Under the pieces are notes generated by a model. It was not told where the DNA came from and did no database searches. It saw only the letters and a list, made by a program, of their open reading frames with translations. From Saccharothrix obliqua (GTDB taxonomy: Bacteria; Actinomycetota; Actinomycetes; Mycobacteriales; Pseudonocardiaceae), in assembly GCF_019375475.1 (NCBI RefSeq), contig NZ_JAHXGQ010000001.1, positions 806,001 through 870,000 on the forward strand: 64,000 nt of DNA, in the 5' to 3' direction. The translations under genes and the position numbers were made by a program. This document shows, piece by piece, positions 43,048 to 50,912 of this stretch (the stretch's first letter is position 1; the number at the start of each line of letters is the position of its first letter).

Positions 43048-43542
43048 CTAGACCGCGTCTTCCTCGGGCAGCAGGTGCTTCTCGAACGGCAGGAGGTCGA
43101 GCGTGCCGGGGTCCGCCGCCACGTCGAACAAGGGCGTGAAACCGGCCGCCAGGTAGAGGTTCTTGGCCTCGGGCTGGCGCGGCCCGGTGGTCAGGTAGAC
43201 CCGGCGGTAGCCGAGGTCGGCCGCGGCCCGCTCCAGCTCCACGACGACCCGGCGCGCCAGGCCGCGCCGCCGGTGCGCCGCGTGCGTCCAGATCCGCTTC
43301 AGCTTGGCGGTTTCCACGTCGAACCGCTTGAACGCGCCGCCCGCGACCGGCACGCCCGCCTCGAACAGCAGCAGGAGCGTGCCGTGCGGCGGGTCGAACA
43401 ACGCGGCGTCGTAGCGGGTCAGCTCGTCGCGTGCCCCCTCGCCGTAGCGGGAGACGTACTCGTGCAGGAGACCTTCCTTGAGCGGGGCGGTTTCCGGGTC
43501 GTCCCAGCGCACCCGGCGGATCTCCAGGGCGTCGACCGTCAT
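43048..43542 (-). CDS. GNAT family N-acetyltransferase
   Basis: A 164-residue acetyl-CoA-dependent acetyltransferase. The acetyl-CoA pyrophosphate-binding segment is RRRGLARRVVVELE, and KNLYLAAGFTPL is the C-terminal motif. Its ATG overlaps the stop of the monooxygenase gene (ATGA) and its stop touches the lipoprotein gene's ATG, so all three are tightly coupled. In Bacillus, GNAT enzymes N-acetylate S-alkyl or S-succino-cysteines before monooxygenase cleavage; the same role is proposed here by context. Confidence 0.85.
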   Translation of the reverse strand: MTVDALEIRRVRWDDPETAPLKEGLLHEYVSRYGEGARDELTRYDAALFDPPHGTLLLLFEAGVPVAGGAFKRFDVETAKLKRIWTHAAHRRRGLARRVVVELERAAADLGYRRVYLTTGPRQPEAKNLYLAAGFTPLFDVAADPGTLDLLPFEKHLLPEEDAV

Positions 43543-44681
43543 CCGTCCACCGCGATGGAATCCCGCTCCGGCGTGGTGGCTCGGGCCGCGCGCTCGCGGT
43601 CGCGCTTGGCGACCTCCTCGCGCACGATCGGGATCACGTGGCGGCCGAAGTCGATGGTGTCGTTCACCATGTCGTACCCGCGTGCGGAAAGGATCTCCAC
43701 GCCCAGGTCGTAGTAGTCCAGCAGGGCCTGCGCCACCGTTTCCGGCGTGCCGACCAGGGCGTTGGAGTTGCCCGCGCCGCCGGTCGCCGCCGCGGTCGGC
43801 GTCCAGAGGGCGCGGTCGAACCGCTCGCCACGCGCGGCGATCTCCAGCAGGCGCTGGGACCCGGTGTTCTCCGGGTTGGTCAGGGAGTGCCTGCGGGTGA
43901 TCGGCTGCCCGCCCGCGGTGCGGGCCTTGATGGCGTCCACCGTGCGGTAAGCCTTTTCCCACGCCAGTTCCTCGGTGGCGCCGAGGATCGGGCGGAACGC
44001 CACCTGGATGCGCGGCACGTCCGTGCGACCCGCGTCACGTGCCGCCTGCCGCACCGCGTCGATCTGCGCGGCGGTGTCGGCGAGCGGTTCGCCCCACAGG
44101 CAGAAGATGTCGGCCTCCGCGCCACCCGCCCGGTAGGCGGCGGGCGAGGAGCCGCCGAACGAGACGTTCGGGCGGGGTTGCTGCACGGGGAACACGTCGC
44201 TGACGAAATCGGCGAACCGGTAGTGCCGGCCCTCGTGGTCGAACGGTTCCCGCGACGTCCAGACCTGCTTGACGATCCGGATGTACTCCTCGGTGCGCGA
44301 GTACCGCTCGTCCTTGGTCAGGTAGTCGCCCTCGCGCTGCTGCTCGTGGTCCGTGCCGCCGGTGATGAAGTGCACCGTCAGCCGGCCGTCGGTGATCTGG
44401 TCCAGCGTGGCGAACGTCTTCGCGGCGAACGTCGGGTAGGAGACGTTCGGCCGGTGCGCCAACAGGATCTGGATACGGTCGAGCTTGGTCGCGACGTGGG
44501 CGGCGACCTGCGCCGGGTCCGGCGCGCCCGACGCGTACGCGAACAGCACGCGGTCCCAGCCGTGCTCCTCGTGCGCGCGGGCGAGGCGGAGCGCGTACTC
44601 CTTGTCGAACGACGCGCCGCTGCGCGGGTGGGTCTCCGATCCGTCGTTGGTGCCGCCGATCCCCAGGAACTCAACAGGCAC
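43539..44681 (-). CDS. FMNH2-dependent SsuD-like luciferase-family monooxygenase
   Basis: A 380-residue member of the luciferase-like monooxygenase family, closest in pattern to alkanesulfonate monooxygenase SsuD. LLAHRPNVSYPTFAAKTFATLDQITDGR, NVSFGGSSPAAYRA, LWGEPLAD and GAGNSNALVGTPETVAQ follow the SsuD family order. It uses FMNH2 made by a separate reductase. The GTG at 44681 has a GGAAGG ribosome site and starts PVEFLGIGGTNDGSE; an in-frame start ten codons earlier is weaker. A leader peptide with a Cys codon lies 105 bases upstream, so this gene should respond to cysteine supply. Confidence 0.88.
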   Translation of the reverse strand: MPVEFLGIGGTNDGSETHPRSGASFDKEYALRLARAHEEHGWDRVLFAYASGAPDPAQVAAHVATKLDRIQILLAHRPNVSYPTFAAKTFATLDQITDGRLTVHFITGGTDHEQQREGDYLTKDERYSRTEEYIRIVKQVWTSREPFDHEGRHYRFADFVSDVFPVQQPRPNVSFGGSSPAAYRAGGAEADIFCLWGEPLADTAAQIDAVRQAARDAGRTDVPRIQVAFRPILGATEELAWEKAYRTVDAIKARTAGGQPITRRHSLTNPENTGSQRLLEIAARGERFDRALWTPTAAATGGAGNSNALVGTPETVAQALLDYYDLGVEILSARGYDMVNDTIDFGRHVIPIVREEVAKRDRERAARATTPERDSIAVDG

Positions 44682-44786
44682 GTCAGAACCTTCCACGTGG
44701 TGGTGCCGCACGGAAAAACCGCGGATGCGGGTGGGTGAGAAGAGCGCCGACGGCGTTGAGGGAGACGCGCGGGGTCGGCGGGCCGG

Positions 44787-44861
44787 TCAGCCCGAACAGG
44801 AAGCGGACCACACCCGACCGAAGTCGATGTGGCCGCGAATGACCAGCCGAACGGGTTCCAC
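44787..44861 (-). CDS. Leader peptide of the organosulfur operon, cysteine-attenuator type
   Basis: A 24-codon frame, GTG 44861 to TGA 44787, on the minus strand, ending 105 bases before the SsuD-like gene. The peptide has RGHIDFGRVWSASCSG, the same H-[IV]-D-x-x-RV-x-S-x-x-C pattern as the metY leader, with one Cys codon (TGT) three codons before the stop. Its place, length and motif all match the sulfur leader-peptide type. The remaining gap up to 45027 (345 bases in total) should hold the divergent promoters, but I cannot place them with confidence. Confidence 0.8.
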   Translation of the reverse strand: MEPVRLVIRGHIDFGRVWSASCSG

Positions 44862-45027
44862 GCACCCAGTGCAGCAGCGATGCGCCCGGCCGTCAACGAC
44901 GGTTCGACGCGCGTCCAGATCCCGGAATCCCTTGACGCGCATCGTGGTCGCCCGAATACGATCGCGACGCGGCGTTGAGGGACGCGGCCACCACCCCGTG
45001 TTCCCTCGTGCTCTGGAGAGTTCCCGG

Positions 45028-45861
45028 ATGAGCGCATCCACCGTCGCGTCACCGCCCGAAACCCGCACCGCGGCCGAGATCGTGCCGCTGCGCCGACCGT
45101 GGCGCTGGACGTCCGCCGCCCTGGTCCTGCTGGCCCTCGCCGCCGTCCTGTGGTCGGTGGTGACCAACGAGCAGTTCCAGTGGGACGTCGTGGTGCGGTA
45201 CTTCACCACCGGCGCCGTGCTGCGCGGGCTCGGGCTGACCTTGTGGCTGACCGCGTTGACCGTCGTGCTGGGCTTCGTGATCGGCGGCGTGCTGGCCGTG
45301 CTGCGGCTGTCCGGCAACCCGGTGCTGGTCGGCGTGAGCTGGGGCTACGTCTGGCTGTTCCGCTCCGTGCCGCTGCTGGTGCAGTTGTTGTTCTGGTTCA
45401 ACATCGGCGCGTTGTACCCGGCGTTGTCCGGCGCGACGCCCGTCATCGGACCGGTCACGGCCGTGATCATCGGCCTGGTGCTGCACGAGGCGGCCTACGC
45501 GGCGGAGATCGTGCGCGGCGGCATCCTGTCGGTCGACTCCGGCCAGGTGGAGGCGGCGCTCGCGCTGGGGATGCGGCGTGGTCGCGTGCTGCGCCGGATC
45601 GTGCTGCCGCAAGCGATGCGCGCCATCATCCCGGCCGCCGGGAACATGCTGATCGGCACGTTGAAGGGCACGTCGATCGTGAGCGTCCTGGCCGTCCAGG
45701 ACCTGCTGTACTCGGTGCAGCTCATCTACAACCGCAACTACCTGATCATCCCGCTCCTGCTGGTGGCGACGGTGTGGTACGTGATCGTGACCAGCCTGCT
45801 CAGCATCGGCCAGCACTACGTGGAGCGGTACTACGCGCGTGGCGCGGGGAGGCTGTCGTGA
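45028..45861 (+). CDS. ABC transporter permease, polar amino-acid type
   Basis: A 277-residue HisM/GlnP-type permease with about five membrane helices. The permease EAA loop is [47 protein letters not shown] opens the conserved domain and [14 protein letters not shown] is typical of cystine/glutamate-type permeases. The ATG at 45028 has GGAG ten bases upstream; the open frame back to 44485 crosses the leader region and is not coding. The stop overlaps the ATPase start (GTGA). One permease gene implies a homodimeric channel. Confidence 0.92.
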   Translation: MSASTVASPPETRTAAEIVPLRRPWRWTSAALVLLALAAVLWSVVTNEQFQWDVVVRYFTTGAVLRGLGLTLWLTALTVVLGFVIGGVLAVLRLSGNPVLVGVSWGYVWLFRSVPLLVQLLFWFNIGALYPALSGATPVIGPVTAVIIGLVLHEAAYAAEIVRGGILSVDSGQVEAALALGMRRGRVLRRIVLPQAMRAIIPAAGNMLIGTLKGTSIVSVLAVQDLLYSVQLIYNRNYLIIPLLLVATVWYVIVTSLLSIGQHYVERYYARGAGRLS

Positions 45862-46619
45862 CGGTCGCCGTCCAGGTCACCGACCTGCACAAGAGCTTCG
45901 GATCGACACCCGTGCTGCGCGGCGTCGACCTGACGGTCCCGAAGGGGTCGGTGACGTGCGTCATCGGGCCGTCCGGTTCGGGCAAGAGCACGTTGCTGAG
46001 GTGCCTGAACCACCTGGAGAAGCCGGACCGGGGCGAGATCGAGGTGGCCGGCCAACTCGTCGGCTACCGGCGGCACCGGGGGAAGTTGTACGAGCTGAAG
46101 GAGAAGGTCGTCGCGGGGCAGCGCGCGTCGATCGGCATGGTGTTCCAGGGGTTCCACCTCTTCGCGCACCTGACCGTGCTCCAGAACGTCGTGGAAGCGC
46201 CGGTGGGCGTGCTCGGCGTGCCGCGGGAGGAGGCGGATTCGCGGGCGCGGGCGCTCATCGCGCGCGTCGGCCTGGCCGGGCGCGAGGACGCCTACCCGCG
46301 GCAGCTCTCCGGTGGGCAGCAGCAGCGGGTGGCGATAGCGCGTGCGCTCGCCATGCGCCCCGAGGTGATGCTGTTCGACGAGCCGACTTCGGCGCTGGAC
46401 CCCGAACTCGTGGGCGAGGTGCTGGAGGTGATGAAGGACCTGGCGGCCGAGGGCATGACGATGGTCGTGGTGACGCACGAGATCGGGTTCGCGCGGTCGG
46501 TGGCGGACACCGTGGTGTTCCTGGACGAGGGTCGCGTCGTGGAGTCCGGACCGCCCGCCGACGTGCTCGACCGGCCGGGCCACGCGCGCACCCGCGAGTT
46601 CCTGGCAAGGGTGCGATGA
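45858..46619 (+). CDS. ABC transporter ATPase, polar amino-acid type
   Basis: The 253-residue ATPase partner of the permease. Walker A is GPSGSGKST (about 37-45), signature [16 protein letters not shown], Walker [13 protein letters not shown], and H-loop VTHEIGFAR. There is an insertion after Walker A ([20 protein letters not shown]) that is common in cystine-type ATPases. It overlaps the permease gene and the next FAD-protein gene by four bases on either side. Confidence 0.94.
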   Translation: MTVAVQVTDLHKSFGSTPVLRGVDLTVPKGSVTCVIGPSGSGKSTLLRCLNHLEKPDRGEIEVAGQLVGYRRHRGKLYELKEKVVAGQRASIGMVFQGFHLFAHLTVLQNVVEAPVGVLGVPREEADSRARALIARVGLAGREDAYPRQLSGGQQQRVAIARALAMRPEVMLFDEPTSALDPELVGEVLEVMKDLAAEGMTMVVVTHEIGFARSVADTVVFLDEGRVVESGPPADVLDRPGHARTREFLARVR

Positions 46620-48445
46620 GCACGATCGTCGTGGTCGGCGCCGGTCCGCGTGCGTCGGGACTGCTGGAGCGGATCGGGGCGAACGCGCCGGAGCTGCGTG
46701 CCGAGCCCGTGGAGGTGCACCTGGTCGACCCGTTCGCCGCCGGGTCGGGGCGGGTGTGGCGGCACGAGCAGTCCCCGTTGCTGCGCATGAACTCCATGGC
46801 CGAGGACGTCACCATGTTCACGGATTCCTCGGTGGTGTGCGAAGGCCCGGTGCGGCCCGGCCCGTCGCTCGCCGAGTGGGCGGCCGAGGTGTCCGATGTG
46901 GACCTGGACGCCGAGGTGCGTGCCGAGTTGGCGGCGATGAAGCCGACGTCGTTCCCCAGCAGGCGCTTGCAGAGCGCCTACCTGAAGTGGTTCCACCAGT
47001 ACGCCGTGGCCGCGCTGCCCGAGGGGAGCGTGGTGCACGTCCACCCGACGAAGGCGGTGAGGCTGACCGGCGCACCCCAGTCACGCCAGCGGGTCTGGCT
47101 GGCCGACCGCCCCGAGCCGCTGGTGGCCGACGTGGTGGTCCTGGCGTTGGGGCACCTGGACACCGTGCTGTCACCGGAGCACGAGGAGCTGGCCGCTTAC
47201 GCGGCCCGCCACGGCTTGACCTACCTGCCGCCGGACTACACCGCGGACGCGGACCTGTCCCACGTGCCGGCCGGGGCGGACATAATCGTGCGCGGCCTGG
47301 GGTTGGCGTTCGTGGACCTGGCCGTGCTGCTGTCGGAGGGGCGCGGCGGTGCTTTCGCGCGGGTCGGCGACGAACTGCACTACCTCCCGTCCGGTCGCGA
47401 GCCGCGCCTGCACGTGGGTTCGAGACGCGGCGTCCCGTACCACGCGAAAACCGACTACCGCCTGCAAGGCGACCCTCCCGGGCCACCGGAGTTCTTCCTG
47501 GCCGCGGACTTGCTGGCGCAGCCCGGCGAGATCGACTTCAGGCTGCACGCGTGGCCGTTGATGGCGAAGGAGATCGCGTACGGCCACTACCGCGAGCTGT
47601 TCACCGGCCACCCGGAACGGGTGCGGATGCCGTGGGCGGAGTTCGCGGCCAGGTTCGCTGTGCTCGACTGGTACGACGAGGAAATGCGCGAGCTGGAGCG
47701 CGAAGCGGTACCGGCCACCCTGGACAGACTGGACTTCGAACACCTGGACCGCCCGATCGACGGCTTGGCTTTCGGCTCGGTGGAGGGTTTCCAGCAGTTC
47801 GTGCGGGCGTACGTGGCGGGTGACGTGGCGCGTCGGTCGTCGGCCTCGCACAGCGAGGACCTGGGTGCTTTCTTCTCGCTGCTGGGGGTGTACGGGCAGT
47901 TCCAGCTACTGGCGGCATCGGGGCGGCTGACCGGTGACAACGGGTGGTGGCACGGGTTCTTCAGCTACCTGGCGAGCGGCCCACCACCGGATCGCCTGGA
48001 GGAGCTGATCGCGCTGTCGAGGGCGGGCGTGGTGACGTTCCTGGGCGCGGACGTCTGGGTGAATGCAACGGATGGCGCATTCGTGGCAGGCAGCGCAAGC
48101 CTGCCCGGTCACGTGGTGCGAGCGGAGGGCTTGATAGACGCACGCCTGCCCAAGCACACCCTGGACCAAACAGCAGACCCCCTACTCCGCTCCCTGAGAG
48201 CATCGGGCTGCGTGTCCTCGGCGGAGGGTCTGGTAGCGGTGAGCCCGACCGACAGCCGCCTGCTGGACGCAGCGGGCACCCCTCACCCCCGCCGCTTCGC
48301 GGTGGGCCCCTACACGAACAACAAGGCCTACGCCGCCTTCGCCCGCCCGATGACCAACGCCCCGGCGTTCCGCCAGAACGACGAGGTGGCCCGCGCAGTC
48401 CTGCGCTTCCTGGCTGCCCACGCGGTAGACGAATCCGTGGCCTGA
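46616..48445 (+). CDS. FAD/NAD(P)-binding oxidoreductase of the sulfur locus
   Basis: A 609-residue protein of the FAD-NAD(P)-binding (PF13454-like) group. The dinucleotide motif is [17 protein letters not shown], followed by [26 protein letters not shown]; a second nucleotide-binding region is [25 protein letters not shown]. No known catalytic motif for a specific substrate is recognised. The ATG overlaps the ATPase stop (ATGA). Its tight link to the transporter, and to the monooxygenase across the divergent promoter, suggests it oxidises or reduces the imported sulfur compound or an intermediate. Confidence 0.82.
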   Translation: MSTIVVVGAGPRASGLLERIGANAPELRAEPVEVHLVDPFAAGSGRVWRHEQSPLLRMNSMAEDVTMFTDSSVVCEGPVRPGPSLAEWAAEVSDVDLDAEVRAELAAMKPTSFPSRRLQSAYLKWFHQYAVAALPEGSVVHVHPTKAVRLTGAPQSRQRVWLADRPEPLVADVVVLALGHLDTVLSPEHEELAAYAARHGLTYLPPDYTADADLSHVPAGADIIVRGLGLAFVDLAVLLSEGRGGAFARVGDELHYLPSGREPRLHVGSRRGVPYHAKTDYRLQGDPPGPPEFFLAADLLAQPGEIDFRLHAWPLMAKEIAYGHYRELFTGHPERVRMPWAEFAARFAVLDWYDEEMRELEREAVPATLDRLDFEHLDRPIDGLAFGSVEGFQQFVRAYVAGDVARRSSASHSEDLGAFFSLLGVYGQFQLLAASGRLTGDNGWWHGFFSYLASGPPPDRLEELIALSRAGVVTFLGADVWVNATDGAFVAGSASLPGHVVRAEGLIDARLPKHTLDQTADPLLRSLRASGCVSSAEGLVAVSPTDSRLLDAAGTPHPRRFAVGPYTNNKAYAAFARPMTNAPAFRQNDEVARAVLRFLAAHAVDESVA

Positions 48446-48730
48446 AGCCACCCGCCCCCCACCACCACCGCGGCACCGGGCCGACCACACACCCCCGGCC
48501 CGGCATCTCCGCAGCACCGGGCACCAGCCCACAGGCCCCCGGTCCGGCAGCCCCACCCCGGCAGCCCCGGTCGGCCGCCTCGCCCCGGCAGCCCCGGCGC
48601 GGCACCCCCGCCGCGGCAACCCCGCCCCGGCCCGGCAGCCCCGGTCGGCCGCCTCGCCCCGGCAGCCCTGCTGGGCCGCCCAGCCCGGCAACCCGCCCGG
48701 CCGGCAACCCACCTGCCCACTCGGCCCGCA

Positions 48731-48761
48731 CTAACTATCAGGAAGCCTTCCTGATAGTTAG
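48731..48761. repeat. Palindromic repeat P1
   Basis: CTAACTATCAGGAAG and its exact complement CTTCCTGATAGTTAG flank one central base. It is the most perfect member of the family with core TCAGG...CCTGA. Confidence 0.85.
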
Positions 48762-48843
48762 CCGCAACCCGACCCGCACGCCGCGCCCCCCGGCCCGTCT
48801 TCGCCCCCGGCCGTCTTCACCGCCCTGCCCTGGCCCTACCCCG

Positions 48844-48878
48844 GCGAAACTTTCAGGGAGCCTGCCTGAAAGTTTCGC
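48844..48878. repeat. Palindromic repeat P2
   Basis: GCGAAACTTTCAGG pairs with CCTGAAAGTTTCGC around GAGCCTG. Confidence 0.85.
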
Positions 48879-48935
48879 TCCCCATGCCCCCCACCCCGCA
48901 GCCACCAGTGGGGAGGCCATGCGGTCGGCCGGCGG

Positions 48936-48966
48936 TTAATTATCAGGCAGGCTCCCTGAAAGTTTC
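48936..48966. repeat. Palindromic repeat P3 (hybrid)
   Basis: The left half TTAATTATCAGG resembles P1 and the right half CCTGAAAGTTTC resembles P2, so it looks like a recombinant of the two types. Confidence 0.7.
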
Positions 48967-48977
48967 CGTGCTGCCGG

Positions 48978-49010
48978 CGAAACTTTCAGGGAGCCTTCCT
49001 GAAAGTTTCG
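48978..49010. repeat. Palindromic repeat P4
   Basis: CGAAACTTTCAGG pairs with CCTGAAAGTTTCG around GAGCCTT. It is near-identical to P2 and lies 48 bases before the end of the flavin reductase gene on the minus strand. Confidence 0.85.
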
Positions 49011-49057
49011 GGTGGGGGAGCGGGGTGCAGGCGGAGCGCGGAGGGAGCGGCCCGGGG

Positions 49058-49534
49058 TCAGGCGACCGAGGTGTAGCGGCCCTGGAAGCGGACCAGTGGG
49101 GGGTTGCCGGTGTTGTGCTGGATCTCCAGGGGCTCGCCTACCAGGGCCACGTGGTCGCCCACGGCGATTCGGCGGGCCGTCCGGCAGCGGAGGCGGACCG
49201 GGGCTTCCAGCAGGTGCGGTACGCCGTCCACGTCGGACTCCCACTTGGTGGCATCACCCCAGCGGTCGGCGCCGGTCTTCGCGAACAGGTCCGACAGCTC
49301 CGTCTGCCCGGCGTGCAACAGGTGCACGGCGAACAACGGCGAAGTCCGCAGCACCGGCCAAGCCGACGCACCCTCACCCACCCACACCACGATCAACGGC
49401 GGGTGCAGGCTCGCCGACGTGAACGAGCTGACCGTCACCCCCACCGGCCCCTCCGGACCGGCCGCCGTCACGATGCCCACCCCCTGCGGGAAGTCGCGCA
49501 ACGCGGTCCGCAGCTCACCACCCAGGTCGCTCAT
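49058..49534 (-). CDS. Flavin reductase-like (FMN-binding split barrel) protein
   Basis: A 158-residue flavin reductase domain protein. The pattern DFPQGVGIVTAAGPEGPVGVTVSSFTSASLHPPLIVV is typical of NADH:flavin reductases serving two-component monooxygenases, with GDHVALVGEPLEI later. The ATG at 49534 overlaps the stop of the NADPH-FMN-reductase gene (ATGA). It can supply FMNH2 to the SsuD-like monooxygenase of the nearby sulfur locus, but that link is inference. Confidence 0.88.
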   Translation of the reverse strand: MSDLGGELRTALRDFPQGVGIVTAAGPEGPVGVTVSSFTSASLHPPLIVVWVGEGASAWPVLRTSPLFAVHLLHAGQTELSDLFAKTGADRWGDATKWESDVDGVPHLLEAPVRLRCRTARRIAVGDHVALVGEPLEIQHNTGNPPLVRFQGRYTSVA

Positions 49535-50079
49535 CGCAGCGCCCCCACGGCCGCGGGGAACCAACCCGCCTCCTCCAACTTCCCGGCCAGCACCCCGATC
49601 AGGTGCTCCTGGTCCGCGGTGATCAGCGATTCGTTGACGAACACCCCGCGCCCCGGCACGGCCGCGCCGAGTTCCGCCAGCAGCGGCTTCAGGTGGACCT
49701 CCACGGCGAGCGCGTGGTGGTCCGCCGCCGCGACCAGCAGCGGCACGGCGGTGGTGCCGCGCAGCCAGTTCGCGGGCGCCCGGTCGACCACCGCCTTGAG
49801 CAGCCCGGTGTAGGTCGCCTTGTACGTGGGCGACGCGACCACCAGCACGTCGACACCCGCAAGCGTCTCCAACGCCTCGGTCACCGCCGTGGCCCCGGGC
49901 CGGAACACCTCGGCGGCCAGTTCGGCGGCGTCCACCAGCGGACCGTTGGCGGTGACTTCCCGCCCCTGCGCGGTCAGGGTCCGGCGAACGGCCTCGCTGA
50001 GGGCCAGCGCCGCGTTCAGCGTTCGGGACGCGGGCCGGGGATTGCCGACCAGGGCGCCGACGACGAGTGGCTGGGTCAT
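49531..50079 (-). CDS. NADPH-dependent FMN reductase (MsuE/SsuE-like)
   Basis: A 182-residue flavodoxin-fold FMN reductase. GNPRPASRTLNAALALSEAVR is the N-terminal phosphate loop, and VASPTYKATYTGLLKAVVDRAP is the second family motif. SsuE/MsuE-type reductases supply FMNH2 to SsuD-type monooxygenases, fitting the sulfur locus 1.6 kb away. The ATG at 50079 gives the family N-terminus (TQPLVVGALVGNPRP); the frame running back to 50274 is not needed. Confidence 0.9.
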   Translation of the reverse strand: MTQPLVVGALVGNPRPASRTLNAALALSEAVRRTLTAQGREVTANGPLVDAAELAAEVFRPGATAVTEALETLAGVDVLVVASPTYKATYTGLLKAVVDRAPANWLRGTTAVPLLVAAADHHALAVEVHLKPLLAELGAAVPGRGVFVNESLITADQEHLIGVLAGKLEEAGWFPAAVGALR

Positions 50080-50150
50080 GAACCCGAGCATTCCAACGTC
50101 GTCAGCGCCCCTCAAGGTCGTCCAACGTGCGGGACACCGCCCGCGAGGTG

Positions 50151-50912
50151 CTAGGCGACCGCCGACAGCACCGACGCGATCCGCGTGGCGATGCGGTCGT
50201 TGTCCGTCGGCGCGAGGCTCAACCACCCGTTCTCCCGCACCATCAGGTACCGCCCCTGGTGCGTGTCGAACCACGTGATCAACGCGCCCGCCCGCGTGGC
50301 CCGGAACCCGCCACCGGTGGTGACGCCGAACTGCCCACCCGCCACCCGGCTGGTCGCCAGCTCGCTCACCACCGTCGCGTCCTCACGGGACAACCCGGCC
50401 TTCTGCAACGCCTCGCGCTCGTCCAGCTCGCCACCGCCCCACGGGTCGTCGTCCTCGTCGTCGACCTCCTGGCGCAGCGCGACGGCCTCCTCCAACGCCT
50501 CCTGCCGGATGGACAACGCGCTGCCGGGCCCGGCGGCGCCGTCCGGCAGGACCTCGACGATGGACCGCGCCAACGCGGTCGGCCGGATCTCCAGCACACC
50601 CACCCGACCGCTGTCCACGACCGCCAGCACCGCCCGGCTGCCGTCCGACGCGGCCACCGCCCGGACGGGCCGGTCGATGTGCGCGACGGCGTCCACCGCG
50701 ACCCGGTGGTCGGCGAGCAACCGCAGCAGGCCCACCAGCCGCGGTGCGGGCTCGCCGTGCTCGGCCAGCACCTCGGCCCGCAGCCGCGCCCGCTCCTCGC
50801 CGGTCGCGCCGAGGCTCGGCACGTCCAGCGGGTACGGCAGGCGACCCAGGCCGAGGTCGTGCCACACCACGTCGAGCTGACGCGGGGTGAGCAGGAACTC
50901 CGGCTCGATCAC
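50151..50912 (-). CDS. ESX-secretion-associated protein, EspG family
   Basis: A 253-residue protein of the EspG type, cytosolic chaperones for PE/PPE proteins in mycobacterial ESX systems. It begins EPEFLLTPRQLDVVWHDLGLG, a family marker, then an alpha/beta fold with a long acidic loop (QEVDDEDDDPWGGGELDE). The C-terminal SELATSRVAGGQFGV...GALITWFDTHQGRYLMVREN is also typical. Its GTG overlaps the stop of the PPE-like gene (GTGA), consistent with a chaperone for that product. Confidence 0.88.
   Translation of the reverse strand: MIEPEFLLTPRQLDVVWHDLGLGRLPYPLDVPSLGATGEERARLRAEVLAEHGEPAPRLVGLLRLLADHRVAVDAVAHIDRPVRAVAASDGSRAVLAVVDSGRVGVLEIRPTALARSIVEVLPDGAAGPGSALSIRQEALEEAVALRQEVDDEDDDPWGGGELDEREALQKAGLSREDATVVSELATSRVAGGQFGVTTGGGFRATRAGALITWFDTHQGRYLMVRENGWLSLAPTDNDRIATRIASVLSAVA

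Larger units (their letters stand above)
48446..49057. other. Gene-free low-complexity region with palindromic repeats
   Basis: Bases 48446-48730 are a run of CCCCGGCAGCCCCGGTCGGCCGC-like imperfect repeats (three clear units between 48566 and 48671) with no convincing gene. Four palindromes follow (48731-49010) and are listed separately. Frames through the region are repeat-derived. Confidence 0.65.

Noticed and set aside
43048..43962. Long N-terminal extension of the GNAT gene to 43962
   Set aside because: The extension overlaps the monooxygenase gene and is not protein-like; the ATGA overlap at 43542 is the natural start.
48446..48730. A continuation of the FAD-protein gene or a new Pro-rich gene
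   Set aside because: The FAD-protein stop at 48443-48445 is clear, and the following frames are translations of CCCCGGCAG-type repeats.
48731..49010. Insertion sequence or MITE with terminal inverted repeats
   Set aside because: No transposase, target-site duplication or longer element joins the palindromes; each is a self-contained hairpin.
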